Positions 17,631 to 27,271 of a DNA stretch of 64,000 nucleotides are shown piece by piece. A program made the position numbers and the translations under genes. Within the stretch, counting starts at the first letter, position 1. Every line of letters starts with the position of its first letter. Below the pieces are notes generated by a model. The model worked only from the letters and a program-made list of their open reading frames with translations. It made no database searches and was not told the origin of the DNA. The stretch comes from Prochlorococcus marinus XMU1412 (GTDB lineage Bacteria > Cyanobacteriota > Cyanobacteriia > PCC-6307 > Cyanobiaceae), in contig NZ_JAAORJ010000001.1 of the NCBI RefSeq assembly GCF_017696315.1, positions 393,526 through 457,525 of the forward strand, in the 5' to 3' direction.

Positions 17631-18146
17631 TCTCCAACAAAAAGAACACTTTCCCCATCGCTTGATTTCGCCCTTAGGAGTAGGGGAATTACAGAGAGTA
17701 CAAATGCACATATTATTTTGATGGATTCTGCTTGGATGCTTTGCCCAAACTATCTTTGCATTAGTAGCTTTGATATTTTTATTTTTAATTTCATAATTTT
17801 GTATTATTTTTATTTCATTCAAAGTTATTCCAATTTTCTCGATTCTCTCTTTTAATTTATGCTTGTTATAGATTAAAGCTTGGCGCCACTGTGGATGATT
17901 TACTGCAATAGTAAGTATTTTTTTTTCAATATTTAATGGTTTGCATTCTTGAAATAGTTCCAAACCGATTAGGTTCTTCCAGTTTTCGTTTATTTGAGAA
18001 AGTTTATCTAAATCTCCCCATGATTTTTTGAAATTATCAAGACAATTTTTTAATGGATGTGGATTCCTTCTATTCACTATTGGCAAATAATTTTTGTCCA
18101 ATTTGTAAAATTTGCTTATTAAGACTAAAGTTAATCTAATCTTCAA
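17616..18146 (-). CDS. DUF721 (DciA-like) protein with C-terminal zinc ribbon
   Basis: A protein of up to 176 residues. The middle (NFKKSWGDLDKLSQINENWKN to HPQWRQALIYNK) matches DUF721, the family of the bacterial helicase loader/operator DciA. The C-terminal 30 residues contain two CxxC pairs, CTLCNS and CSFC, a putative zinc ribbon. The ATG start at 18146 adds a hydrophobic stretch that may not be real; an in-frame GTG at VNRRNPHPL (about residue 24) is an alternative. Convergent with menG; divergent from birA with 30 bases between. Confidence 0.75.
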   Translation of the reverse strand: MKIRLTLVLISKFYKLDKNYLPIVNRRNPHPLKNCLDNFKKSWGDLDKLSQINENWKNLIGLELFQECKPLNIEKKILTIAVNHPQWRQALIYNKHKLKERIEKIGITLNEIKIIQNYEIKNKNIKATNAKIVWAKHPSRIHQNNMCICTLCNSPTPKGEIKRWGKCSFCWRKINN

Positions 18147-18176
18147 AAAGATGCTCGTTGTTTTAATAAAGAATTT

Positions 18177-18926
18177 GTGAAAGTTATTGGATCTGCATCT
18201 AAGACAGTTTTTTACTTAAAAAAAATCCAGGGTCAATATCCAACATGGAGACTTCTTTACAAAATAAAATGTAAAAGTACCGAAAATGAGCTAACAAACT
18301 TGCTTGGATATTCTGAAATAAAGAAAAATCAGCCAGTAGCGATAATCGCAAGAGAACAGTTCTCAGGGGTTGGCCAAAACTCAAAAACTTGGGTTTCTCC
18401 AAAAGGCGGGATTTGGTTAAGTGCAGCTTACCCAATATTTTCAAAAGAATTTGCATGTCAAATATTTAATTTGTCTTTAGGTATTAAGTTATGTGAAATG
18501 CTTAGACAAGAGAATATAAATGTTTGTTTGAAATGGCCAAATGATATTTTTTTTGGTTCAAAAAAGTTGATTGGATTTTTACCAAGGGTGATAACAAGGG
18601 GCAAAGAAATTATCTATGTAAGAGTAGGACTTGGCATGAATCTTTTAAATTACACTCCATCGGAAGGTATTTCATTATCAAAAGTACTTCAAACCAAGAA
18701 TATTAATCAACATTATTGGACAGCGAAAGTTCTTAAGGCTTTTTATGATTCAATTGAATCTAATAAGAAGAAAGAATATGTGATTAAATCTGCAAATAAG
18801 TTTCTTACTAAAAGTTTTTTACCTAGTGGTTATTGTCCTCATACATGGAAAATTAAAGATATTGATTCCAATGGGAATTTAAGAATTGAAAATGAAACTC
18901 AACTGAAGGTAATTAGAAGGTTTTGA
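18177..18926 (+). CDS. birA: Biotin-[acetyl-CoA-carboxylase] ligase (monofunctional BirA)
   Basis: A 249-residue ligase that biotinylates the carboxyl carrier protein of acetyl-CoA carboxylase. It lacks the N-terminal helix-turn-helix of E. coli BirA, so it is not a repressor. The active-site region is REQFSGVGQNSKTWVSPKGG, a diverged form of the GRGRxGRxW motif, with KWPNDIFFGSKKLIGFL and VGLGMNL as further signatures. Start is GTG at 18177. It converges on the ABC ATPase gene with two bases between. Confidence 0.88.
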   Translation: MKVIGSASKTVFYLKKIQGQYPTWRLLYKIKCKSTENELTNLLGYSEIKKNQPVAIIAREQFSGVGQNSKTWVSPKGGIWLSAAYPIFSKEFACQIFNLSLGIKLCEMLRQENINVCLKWPNDIFFGSKKLIGFLPRVITRGKEIIYVRVGLGMNLLNYTPSEGISLSKVLQTKNINQHYWTAKVLKAFYDSIESNKKKEYVIKSANKFLTKSFLPSGYCPHTWKIKDIDSNGNLRIENETQLKVIRRF

Positions 18927-18928
18927 AT

Positions 18929-19615
18929 TTAATTAACTTTTAATTCAACTATTCTTCCATCCTTAAATTTGGCTATTTTTTTTGCGCGATTTGCAACTTC
19001 ATCTTCATGGGTAACTAAAACTATAGTTATTCCAGATTCATGCAGCTTGTCAAAAAGATCTAATACATCTTCAGTGGTTTTTGAATCTAGTGCTCCAGTA
19101 GGTTCGTCTGCTAACAAAATTGCAGGGTTATTTATGATAGCCCTCGCAATAGCAACTCGTTGTTGTTGACCTCCGGATAATTGGTTTGGACGATTATTCA
19201 TTCTTTCTGAAAGGCCTACTTTTTTTAAGGCATTCTTACCTCGCTCTAATCTTTGTTCAGGATCAATACCAGCATAAATCATCGGCAAAGTTACATTTTC
19301 AAGAGCAGTTGCGTCTGAAAGAAGATGAAATTGTTGAAAAACGAAGCCTAATTTTTGGTTACGTATTTCCGCGAGCTCATCATCAGATAAATTCTCAACA
19401 GGAATTCCATTTAATTTATAAATACCTTCTGATGGTCTATCTAGACATCCAATAATATTCATTGCTGTACTTTTGCCTGAGCCACTAGCTCCCATTACAG
19501 CTAAATAATCACCTTTATAAATTTCTAAGTTTATGCTGTCTAAGGCTTTAACAGTTAGATCTTCTTTCCCATATGTTTTAGATATATTTTCTAAACTCGC
19601 GACTTTCTTGGACAT
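18929..19615 (-). CDS. ABC transporter ATP-binding protein, LolD/MacB/DevA type
   Basis: A 228-residue ATPase. Walker A is GASGSGKST, the Q-loop FVFQQFHLL, the signature LSGGQQQRVAIARA, Walker B ILLADEPTGALD, and the H-loop VTHE. This subclass works with MacB/FtsX-like permeases in lipoprotein or hydrophobic-compound export (DevA-like in cyanobacteria). The permease is not next to it; ndhB lies 16 bases upstream on the same strand. Substrate unknown. Confidence 0.9.
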   Translation of the reverse strand: MSKKVASLENISKTYGKEDLTVKALDSINLEIYKGDYLAVMGASGSGKSTAMNIIGCLDRPSEGIYKLNGIPVENLSDDELAEIRNQKLGFVFQQFHLLSDATALENVTLPMIYAGIDPEQRLERGKNALKKVGLSERMNNRPNQLSGGQQQRVAIARAIINNPAILLADEPTGALDSKTTEDVLDLFDKLHESGITIVLVTHEDEVANRAKKIAKFKDGRIVELKVN

Positions 19616-19631
19616 TTATTAAAGAATGCTT

Positions 19632-21152
19632 CTAGGAAATATTGTTTGCTGTAGCAATAATATCTTTTAAGAAAGGAGTTTCTGAAACTGCTGTATTAGC
19701 TAATTTAAAAAGAGGATTAGACAGGATTCCTCCAAGAGCAGTTACTGCGACACAAGTATAAAGTGCAATTCTCAAGGGAGGTAATCCTACAATTCCCCAA
19801 TTAATTTCAGGATATGACTTGACTATTTCAGAAGCTTCCATTGGTTCTTTAACTACCATCATTTTTATTACTGAAATGTAGTAATAAATAGATATAACTG
19901 AAGTTACTAATCCAACTATAACTAATAGATATTGATGATTTGCCCAACCTGCAAAGAACAAGTATATCTTCCCAAAAAATCCTAACATTGGAGGTAAACC
20001 TCCAAGAGATAAAAGACAAAGGCTTAAGCCTAATGTAATGAGAGGATCTTTTTGGTAAAGTCCTGAGTAATCAAGAATTCTGTCAGAGCCAGTTCTTAGA
20101 GAGAAAAGTATTACACAAGAAAATGCACCCAAATTCATAAACAAATATGCAGCCAAATATAAAACAGCTGCTGATAAACCATCTTGTGTGCCAGATACTA
20201 TTCCAATCATTACAAATCCGGCTTGTCCAATAGAACTGTAAGCTAGCATCCTTTTCATGGATGTTTGAGCTAGAGCTACAACATTTCCTAGAGCCATGCT
20301 TAATATGGCCAAAATGGTAAATAAAAGTTTCCATTCTTCGTCAAAAGAAGAGAAAGTTGTGCTTAATATTCTTATCGCAAATGCAAAGCCCGCTGTTTTT
20401 GAACCAACAGATAAAAAAGCTACGACAGGTGTAGGTGAACCCTCATATACATCAGGAGTCCATTGATGAAAGGGAACAGCAGCAATTTTAAATGCAACTG
20501 TTGATAAGACAAATACAAGCGCTAGTGAAGTAATGAAGGACGGCTTATTGATAATCTCTAAACCTATTGTTGCTAAGTTTGTTGAGCCACTTAATCCATA
20601 AAGAAAAGAGGATCCATACAAATAGACAGCAGCAGCAGCTGATCCAACAAGGAGGTATTTTAAGGCCGCTTCTGAACTTCTTGGATCTCTCTTGAGGTAA
20701 CCAGAAAGTAAGTAACTTGCTACAGATAAAGTTTCCAGAGATATAAATACACTAATAAGGTCAGTAGATCCACACAAAAGCATTGCTCCAAGAGTGGCCG
20801 ATAGAACTATCGCGGCAAACTCTCCAATTGGGCTACCACTTTGTTCTGTATACCGCCAACTTATAAGTAAAGATACTAAGGTTGATAAAGAAATTATTGC
20901 TCTAAATGCGATTGCTAAATTATCTGAATTAAAGGACCCAAGGAATGCGCTTTCTACCGGATTGCTCCATTGCAATGCCAAACTTACAATAGAGCTGCCA
21001 ATTGATAAATAGCAAATTATTGGTGCCCATTTTGATGCAGTTTTTTCTCCAGCTAAATCTACAAGAAGTGTTCCAACAATACCTAATAAAATAAAAGCCT
21101 CTGGAATAATGGCTTGAGCATTTAGATTAATTGTAAAGATTTCGTTGGGCAC
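19632..21152 (-). CDS. ndhB: NAD(P)H-quinone oxidoreductase subunit 2 (NdhB)
   Basis: A 506-residue antiporter-like proton-pumping subunit of the NDH-1 complex in the thylakoid membrane, used in cyclic electron flow and respiration. About 14 hydrophobic segments; the proton-channel core includes [18 protein letters not shown] and [20 protein letters not shown] with the buried lysines and histidine. Full length. No other ndh gene nearby, which is normal for ndhB. Divergent from topA across 175 bases. Confidence 0.97.
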   Translation of the reverse strand: MPNEIFTINLNAQAIIPEAFILLGIVGTLLVDLAGEKTASKWAPIICYLSIGSSIVSLALQWSNPVESAFLGSFNSDNLAIAFRAIISLSTLVSLLISWRYTEQSGSPIGEFAAIVLSATLGAMLLCGSTDLISVFISLETLSVASYLLSGYLKRDPRSSEAALKYLLVGSAAAAVYLYGSSFLYGLSGSTNLATIGLEIINKPSFITSLALVFVLSTVAFKIAAVPFHQWTPDVYEGSPTPVVAFLSVGSKTAGFAFAIRILSTTFSSFDEEWKLLFTILAILSMALGNVVALAQTSMKRMLAYSSIGQAGFVMIGIVSGTQDGLSAAVLYLAAYLFMNLGAFSCVILFSLRTGSDRILDYSGLYQKDPLITLGLSLCLLSLGGLPPMLGFFGKIYLFFAGWANHQYLLVIVGLVTSVISIYYYISVIKMMVVKEPMEASEIVKSYPEINWGIVGLPPLRIALYTCVAVTALGGILSNPLFKLANTAVSETPFLKDIIATANNIS

Positions 21153-21327
21153 TTTATTAAATTGGATTAAATTAGATGTTTGATTGTAAGAGTCTAAGAG
21201 TTAATCTTAACTTGATTATAATTTGTGGGTATGATTTTTGAAATTTTAAGAATAAATTACTTGAAAAAGCTTCAAATAATCATAATATGCCCTAACTGAA
21301 CAAAAACACCAATTTTTGAAATAAACC
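21153..21327. promoter_or_regulatory. Divergent intergenic region ndhB/topA
   Basis: 175 bases with no gene, holding the promoters of both ndhB and topA by position. AT-rich; I could not single out a convincing -35/-10 pair or an operator. Confidence 0.3.
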
Positions 21328-23934
21328 TTGGATCACACACTTGTTATTGTTGAAAGTCCCACCAAAGCAAAAACCATAAGAAAGTTTTTGCCCTCTAATT
21401 TTGAAGTTCTCGCTTCAATGGGACACGTAAGAGATCTTCCAAAAGGAGCTGCTGAAATACCTGCTGCGGTTAAAAAGGAAAAATGGTCAAGGATAGGAGT
21501 TAATACAACAGAAGATTTTGAACCACTTTATATAGTTCCAAAAGATAAGAAAAAGGTTGTTAAAGAGTTAAAAGATGCATTGAAAGGTGCGACCCAGCTA
21601 TTACTGGCAACTGATGAAGATAGAGAGGGAGAGAGTATTAGCTGGCATCTCCTACAAATACTTAAGCCTAAAATACCAACTAAAAGAATGGTTTTTCATG
21701 AAATTACGAAAAAGGCAATTAATAAAGCTTTAGACCAAACAAGAGAAATTGATATGGAACTTGTTCAGGCTCAAGAAACAAGAAGAATCTTGGACAGGCT
21801 TTTTGGATATGAATTATCTCCTTTACTTTGGAAGAAAGTAGCCCCCCGATTATCTGCTGGTCGTGTTCAATCAGTTTCTGTAAGACTTCTTGTTAGGAGA
21901 GAGAGAGAGAGAAGATCCTTTAAAAAAGCTAGTTACTGGGGGATTAAAGCTTCCCTAGTAAAAGATAATGTTACTTTCGAAACTAAATTATTTAGTTTAA
22001 ATGGTCAAAGAATTTCTAATGGTTCCGATTTCGATGAACAGACTGGTAAATTAAAACAAGGAAATAAATCTCTAATTCTTGGAGAAGAAAAAGTAAGTGA
22101 CCTATTGAAGATTTTTTCCTCTGGGGATTGGTTAGTCTCAAAAATCGAAAAAAAGCCATCTACTCGTAAGCCAGTTCCTCCATTTACAACTAGTACATTG
22201 CAACAAGAAGCAAACAGGAAGCTTCGTTTGTCTGCAAGAGAAACAATGAGATGTGCCCAAGGCCTATATGAGAGAGGTTTCATAACATATATGAGGACTG
22301 ATTCGGTCCATCTTTCCGAACAAGCTACAAAAGCTGCTAGAGAATGTGTCAGCTCTATGTATGGAAAAGAATATTTATCTAAATCACCAAGACAATTTAA
22401 TTCAACTGCAAGGAATGCTCAAGAAGCACACGAAGCAATTAGGCCTGCAGGTGAGGTATTTAAAACACCAAAGGAAACAACTTTAACTGGAAGAGACTTA
22501 TCTCTTTACGATTTAATTTGGAAAAGAACTGTAGCTAGTCAAATGGCGGAAGCTAGGCTAACAATGATTAATGCTGAAATTAGTGTGGGGGATGGATTAT
22601 TTAAATCGAGTGGGAAAAGTATTGATTTCCCAGGATTCTTCAGAGCTTATGTCGAGGGAAGTGATGACCCAAGTTCATCCCTTGAACAACAGGAAATTAT
22701 TCTCCCCAACTTGACTGCCGGAATACGTCTTGAAGTTGCTAATAAGGAATCTACTTTTCATGAAACTAAACCGCCAGCAAGATATACAGAGGCTGCATTA
22801 GTTAAAGTTCTTGAAAAAGAAGGGATTGGAAGACCATCTACCTATGCAAGCATTATTGGGACAATTGTGGATAGAGGTTATGCAAATATATCTTCCAATA
22901 CTTTGGCTCCAACGTTTACAGCTTTTGCTGTTACTGCACTATTAGAAGAACATTTCCCTGATTTGGTTGATACTACTTTTACTGCAAAAATGGAATCTTC
23001 ATTGGATGAAATATCTTCAGGTAATCTTGAATGGCTTCCTTACCTTGAGACTTTCTATAAAGGTAAAAATGGTCTTGAGGTAAAAGTTCAGAAAACAGAG
23101 GGTGATATTGATGGCAAGGCTTATAGACAAGTTGATTTCGAAGACCTTCCTTGCGTAGTCAGAATAGGCTCTAATGGACCATGGCTTGAAGGTACAAAAA
23201 TTGATGAATCTGGTAACGAAATTCAGGCTAAAGGTAATCTTCCAATGGATATTACTCCTGGAGATTTAGATATAAAGCAAGTTGATCAAATTTTAAGTGG
23301 CCCATCAGATCTTGGAACTGATCCAAAAACTGGGGAAAAAGTCTTTTTAAGATTTGGCCCTTATGGACCTTACGTACAGTTGGGAAATAATGATCAAGAT
23401 AGAGCTAAACCAAGAAGAGCTTCATTACCCAAAGAGTTGAAAACTGATGATCTAACTCTAGATGAGGCTCTTGTACTATTAAGTTTGCCTAGATTGTTAG
23501 GAGCTCATCCTGAAGGAGGAGTTGTTGAGGCTGATAGAGGAAGATTTGGCCCGTATATCAAATGGATTAAAAATGAAAATGAATCTGAAAACAGATCCTT
23601 AAAGAAAGAGGATGATGTTTTTACCGTTGATATAGAACGAGCATTAGAAATTCTTGCGATGCCAAAAATGGGTAGAGGTGGTCAAGAGGTACTTAAAGAC
23701 TTTGGAAAACCGAAAGAATTTAAAGAAAAAATTCAAATATTAAATGGAAGATATGGCGTCTATTTAAAATGTGGCAAAACTAATGTTTCGCTTGCCAAAG
23801 ATACTGACATAGAAAAAATTACCATAGATGACGCAGTTTCTCTTTTAGAAGAAAAACTAAAAGATAAAAAAGGGGCAATTTTAAAAAAAACAAAGATTAG
23901 TAATAAAAAAACTACAAGGAAAAAGAAAGGTTAG
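21328..23934 (+). CDS. topA: DNA topoisomerase I
   Basis: An 868-residue type IA topoisomerase that relaxes negative supercoils. The Toprim domain begins VIVESPTKAKTIRKFLP, with the acidic DEDREGE motif; the active-site tyrosine is in GFITYMRTDS. The C-terminus has three glycine-rich repeats (GPYGPYVQLG, GRFGPYIKW, GRYGVYLKCG) instead of the zinc fingers of E. coli TopA, and a Lys-rich tail. TTG at 21328 is the assumed start because it precedes the Toprim strand directly. The lipoprotein gene follows after seven bases. Confidence 0.96.
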   Translation: MDHTLVIVESPTKAKTIRKFLPSNFEVLASMGHVRDLPKGAAEIPAAVKKEKWSRIGVNTTEDFEPLYIVPKDKKKVVKELKDALKGATQLLLATDEDREGESISWHLLQILKPKIPTKRMVFHEITKKAINKALDQTREIDMELVQAQETRRILDRLFGYELSPLLWKKVAPRLSAGRVQSVSVRLLVRRERERRSFKKASYWGIKASLVKDNVTFETKLFSLNGQRISNGSDFDEQTGKLKQGNKSLILGEEKVSDLLKIFSSGDWLVSKIEKKPSTRKPVPPFTTSTLQQEANRKLRLSARETMRCAQGLYERGFITYMRTDSVHLSEQATKAARECVSSMYGKEYLSKSPRQFNSTARNAQEAHEAIRPAGEVFKTPKETTLTGRDLSLYDLIWKRTVASQMAEARLTMINAEISVGDGLFKSSGKSIDFPGFFRAYVEGSDDPSSSLEQQEIILPNLTAGIRLEVANKESTFHETKPPARYTEAALVKVLEKEGIGRPSTYASIIGTIVDRGYANISSNTLAPTFTAFAVTALLEEHFPDLVDTTFTAKMESSLDEISSGNLEWLPYLETFYKGKNGLEVKVQKTEGDIDGKAYRQVDFEDLPCVVRIGSNGPWLEGTKIDESGNEIQAKGNLPMDITPGDLDIKQVDQILSGPSDLGTDPKTGEKVFLRFGPYGPYVQLGNNDQDRAKPRRASLPKELKTDDLTLDEALVLLSLPRLLGAHPEGGVVEADRGRFGPYIKWIKNENESENRSLKKEDDVFTVDIERALEILAMPKMGRGGQEVLKDFGKPKEFKEKIQILNGRYGVYLKCGKTNVSLAKDTDIEKITIDDAVSLLEEKLKDKKGAILKKTKISNKKTTRKKKG

Positions 23935-23941
23935 AAAAAAT

Positions 23942-24445
23942 ATGATTTTAAAAAAAAAAGAATTTTTTTTATTAATTTTTTTAATTTTCTTGCAATCATG
24001 CTCTGGAGGTAGGATTGGAAATTTTCTTGAAAGTAGTTTTAATGATTTAGAAAAAACAAGCAAAAATAAAGATTTACAAAATAACTTATTAAATAAAAAT
24101 GATATAAATTTAGAAAAAGAAAACAAAAAATTTGATGATAAAAAAAATAAAAAAATTAAGAAAGTAGAAAAGCCAAAAAATTTTCCAGAAAATAAAAACG
24201 ATATAAATTTAGAAAAAGAAAACAAAAAATTTAATGATAAAAAAAATAAAAAAATTAAAAATCTTTCAAAAAAAAGAAAAATTGAGCTTCAATCTTACAA
24301 AATAATATTCATTTTAAAAGATGTAGATCCAAAAGATCCCACGGAAGAGTTAAGTTCCATATTGAGTAATTCTGAGGTAAATTTTGAAATAGAAAAGATT
24401 GAACGTATCTTAGATTCAAAAAATAAAAGTATGAATAAAAATTAA
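23942..24445 (+). CDS. Putative lipoprotein, Lys/Asn-rich with an internal duplication
   Basis: A 167-residue protein with a hydrophobic signal (FFLLIFLIFLQ) and a lipobox-like LQSC at Cys20, so it is probably exported and lipidated. The middle contains two near-identical segments offset by 33 residues (NDINLEKENKKF then D/N and DKKNKKIK). The C-terminal third (IELQSYKIIFILKDVDPKDP, then EVNFEIEKIERIL) looks like a small folded domain. It begins seven bases after topA and precedes a DUF2232 gene by 20 bases. Function unknown. Confidence 0.65.
   Translation: MILKKKEFFLLIFLIFLQSCSGGRIGNFLESSFNDLEKTSKNKDLQNNLLNKNDINLEKENKKFDDKKNKKIKKVEKPKNFPENKNDINLEKENKKFNDKKNKKIKNLSKKRKIELQSYKIIFILKDVDPKDPTEELSSILSNSEVNFEIEKIERILDSKNKSMNKN
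24094..24257 (+). repeat. Two-copy direct repeat inside the lipoprotein gene
   Basis: Two copies of about 65 bases, offset by exactly 99 bases (24094-24158 and 24193-24257), differing at only a couple of positions that I can see. In frame, giving the duplicated Lys/Asn-rich segment. Confidence 0.8.
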
Positions 24446-24465
24446 TTAAAAATATTCAACAAAAA

Positions 24466-25104
24466 ATGAAAATAACAACAAAAACTGAAGCATTAAATAT
24501 TGTCGAGACCTCTTATTTAGCATCTCTTTCGTCTTTATTATGGGTTGCATTATATTATCTGCCAATTGGGGGAGCTTTATTAAGGTTGATCTTACCCCTG
24601 CCAATCATCTTGTTGCACTTGAGAAGAGGAACTAAAATTGCATTGGAAGGACTTTTAATACAATTTCTACTTTTATTAATAATTATGGGTCCTGTTAGAG
24701 GAACTTTATTTTTATTTCCTTATGGGATCTTGGCTTTTTGGTTAGGTTGGTGTTGGTTTAAAGAAAAGAGTTGGGAGCTTAGTTTAACTGGAGGAGTTGT
24801 TATTGGAACCCTTGGCTTCTTACTAAGAGTAATAGCATTATCTACGTTGGTTGGAGATAATCTTTGGGTGTTAATTACTAGAGCGAGTTACGGTCTAATA
24901 GAAAAGTTCATTGGATTATTTAATTTACCTTTATATCCCTCAATTTTGAGTATACAATTAGGTGCAATTTTATTAATAATTTTTCAAGAAATAGTTTATG
25001 TTTTAACTGTACATGTGGTTGCCTATTCTCTTTTTCCTAGATTTAAATTAACTATCCCAGATCCTCCAAGATTATTAAATGGCTTAGTTGATTTTAATAA
25101 TTAA
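24466..25104 (+). CDS. DUF2232 membrane protein
   Basis: A 212-residue integral membrane protein with about six hydrophobic segments and short loops (PIILLHLRRGTKIALEGLL, FPYGILAFWLGWCWFKEKSW). It fits the DUF2232 family, whose cyanobacterial members are predicted small-molecule transporter-like proteins (distantly related to S components of ECF transporters; this is family-level inference). It is immediately upstream of cobT, which is worth noting for a vitamin-related role, but linkage alone does not prove it. Confidence 0.75.
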   Translation: MKITTKTEALNIVETSYLASLSSLLWVALYYLPIGGALLRLILPLPIILLHLRRGTKIALEGLLIQFLLLLIIMGPVRGTLFLFPYGILAFWLGWCWFKEKSWELSLTGGVVIGTLGFLLRVIALSTLVGDNLWVLITRASYGLIEKFIGLFNLPLYPSILSIQLGAILLIIFQEIVYVLTVHVVAYSLFPRFKLTIPDPPRLLNGLVDFNN

Positions 25105-25114
25105 AAAAGTAAGA

Positions 25115-26272
25115 ATGTACAGTAAAGAATTAGGGATAAATTTTTTTGGTAATGAAACCAATAAAAAAAGACAACTTAATAAGATAGAAATACTGAAAAA
25201 GAATATTAAAAATTTAAAAATATTTCTTATAATTGCTGGCACTAATACATCTCAAATCCCAGGAATTTCCGCAGCAGGTATTAATGCAAAATCAAGGAGA
25301 AAAACTGCGCTGGCAGATGCCGAATTTTTGCTTGAGGGTGCTTCAAAAGATCATAAATATAAATTGCCTCTTCTCAATGCAGGAGTAACTCCGGCCCTAA
25401 TCAGTCATGTTTGTTCAAAGCTTATAAATATTTATCCAGTTATTGTTCCTCTCGGAATAGGAACAAAACCTTATTTTAATCATTTGGTTGTAGAAGATAG
25501 AAATTTGGGCCCATCAAATTGTCTTACTACTGGTAAATCGATGACTAAAGAGAGAGTTTTAAATCTCTATGAAAAAGGTCTTGCGATAGGAAAATCCTTA
25601 AAACAACCAGTTTTAATTTCTGAATCTGTACCGGGGGGCACCACAACTGCTCAGGCAGTAATGGAAGCTTTTGGTTTGCAGGTATCTAATTTAGTTGGGA
25701 GTAGTTTGTTTAAAGCTCCAAGAGAACTAAGAAGACAAGTAGTTAAAAGAGGACTTTTCAATGCAAATTTCAAGGCTGATTTCGACTCTTTTGATGTTGT
25801 CGCGGCGGTAGGTGATCCTTTCCAAGCTTTCTCAATGGGTCTATTAATTGGTGCCAGGTTAGCAAAACAACCTGTAATATTGTCTGGAGGAAGTCAGATG
25901 TTAGCGGTAATTTTGCTTGTATTAGAATTTTTAGATGAAAAAAATAAAGATGAATTTATTGAAGATGTTTTTATTGCGACAACTGGGTGGCTTGTGAAAG
26001 ATAATTCTCTAAATGATTTAGTAAATCTAATTAATGAAAAATATGATGTAAAATTACTAGGTTTAGCCAGTCCTTTAAATTTCAAATCTTCAAAATACAA
26101 AGAATTGAGAGATTATGAATTAGGTCATGTAAAAGAAGGTGTAGGTGCTGGTGGAATTTCATTGCTTGCTTTCTTAGATGGATTTAAAAATGAAGAAATA
26201 GTTTCATTGTGTCAACTAAATCTGGAAATGATGAAGGGTCTAGGTCAAATTTCTTTAGATAAGGATTGCTGA
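25115..26272 (+). CDS. cobT: CobT-type nicotinate-nucleotide-dimethylbenzimidazole phosphoribosyltransferase family protein
   Basis: A 385-residue protein of the archaeal/cyanobacterial CobT subfamily, which activates the lower ligand base for cobamide assembly. Glycine-rich signatures include AGTNTSQIPGISAAG, SESVPGGTTTAQAVM, DPFQAF and VGAGGISLLAF. I start it at ATG 25115 (MYSKELGINFF); the frame is open back to a TTG at 25088, inside the DUF2232 gene. Picocyanobacteria are known to make pseudocobalamin, so adenine rather than dimethylbenzimidazole may be the substrate. Next gene follows with no gap. Confidence 0.85.
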   Translation: MYSKELGINFFGNETNKKRQLNKIEILKKNIKNLKIFLIIAGTNTSQIPGISAAGINAKSRRKTALADAEFLLEGASKDHKYKLPLLNAGVTPALISHVCSKLINIYPVIVPLGIGTKPYFNHLVVEDRNLGPSNCLTTGKSMTKERVLNLYEKGLAIGKSLKQPVLISESVPGGTTTAQAVMEAFGLQVSNLVGSSLFKAPRELRRQVVKRGLFNANFKADFDSFDVVAAVGDPFQAFSMGLLIGARLAKQPVILSGGSQMLAVILLVLEFLDEKNKDEFIEDVFIATTGWLVKDNSLNDLVNLINEKYDVKLLGLASPLNFKSSKYKELRDYELGHVKEGVGAGGISLLAFLDGFKNEEIVSLCQLNLEMMKGLGQISLDKDC

Positions 26273-27271
26273 ATGTTTTCAAAATTTGCAACTAGAAGAG
26301 AATTTTTAAATTGCGGTACGCTTTCGCTTTTATTTTTCTTAAACTCTTGCAGTAATCTACCTAATAAAGTAAAAATTGCATTACAAAATTCTTTTTATCC
26401 AGAATCTTTTAAAGACACGATTCCAAAAGATTGGAAGCAGGAAAAAATTAATTTTGAAAATGTTCGGCTACAAAAAAATAGAAACACAATTTTTAATTCT
26501 GACTTTACTTTAATAAATGATGGATGGATTTCTAGTATAGATTTTTCAGAATTTGAAAAAGTTAATGAATATGCACTTTTCGAAAATTTAGATAAGAGAT
26601 CGATAGATTTTTTGGGAAGTTTTAATCAAAATCAGAGGAGTAAATTATTTCCTATTGGCGTAGTACCCTATACAATTATCATTAAAAATAATAAAAAATT
26701 AATAAATTCAGCCAAAACATCTTGGGATTTTCTTCTTTCTAAAGAATTAACTGGGAAAATTATTTTTCCACAAAGTCCCAGAATAATATTGTCAATTGCT
26801 CAAAAAATTAATTCATTTAATTCTTTAAAAAAACTTAAAAGCCAAGCGATGTTATTTGATGATAAAAATATGCTCAATTGGTTGATTAATTCTGATGCTA
26901 TTGTCGCAATAGTTCCTTATAGTCTTTGTTCAAAATATTTAAAAATAGATCCAAGGCTTTCTTTAGTTTTCCCAAGCCAAGGCGTACCTTTGATGTGGCA
27001 TTTTCTACTTAGTCGATCAAATTTAAATAATGCAATATTAATTAAATGGATTAAATCTTTAGAAAATAAATCAATAGTAGATAAATTAGTAAGCCAGGGT
27101 TGGTATCTTCCATTCAATAGTGATTATTTACAAAGTAAATATAAATCTGAAATGCTACCCATCTCAGGACCTTCTGAGAAATGTTGGGAAAATAGTTGGT
27201 CTTTTCCTCTCTTAACAAATGAACAAAAAATTAATCTTAAAAATATCTGGAATGAGTCCTTATCCCCATAA
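26273..27271 (+). CDS. Extracellular solute-binding lipoprotein (PotD-like), orphan
   Basis: A 332-residue exported protein. The N-terminus has a twin-arginine-like RREFL (Arg8, Arg9), a hydrophobic stretch and a lipobox LNSC at Cys26. The body resembles periplasmic binding proteins of the spermidine/putrescine or iron class (DFTLINDGWISSIDFSE; the hinge-like segment IGVVPYTIIIKNNKK; TSWDFLLSKELTGKI). Its ATG follows the cobT stop directly (TGAATG). No permease or ATPase gene lies nearby, so its transporter, if any, is encoded elsewhere. Substrate unknown. Its 3' end overlaps the convergent aldo/keto reductase by 12 bases. Confidence 0.7.
   Translation: MFSKFATRREFLNCGTLSLLFFLNSCSNLPNKVKIALQNSFYPESFKDTIPKDWKQEKINFENVRLQKNRNTIFNSDFTLINDGWISSIDFSEFEKVNEYALFENLDKRSIDFLGSFNQNQRSKLFPIGVVPYTIIIKNNKKLINSAKTSWDFLLSKELTGKIIFPQSPRIILSIAQKINSFNSLKKLKSQAMLFDDKNMLNWLINSDAIVAIVPYSLCSKYLKIDPRLSLVFPSQGVPLMWHFLLSRSNLNNAILIKWIKSLENKSIVDKLVSQGWYLPFNSDYLQSKYKSEMLPISGPSEKCWENSWSFPLLTNEQKINLKNIWNESLSP

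Noticed and set aside
25088-25114. Longer start (TTG) for cobT
   Set aside because: Would lengthen the overlap with the DUF2232 gene and adds residues outside the family start; ATG 25115 preferred.
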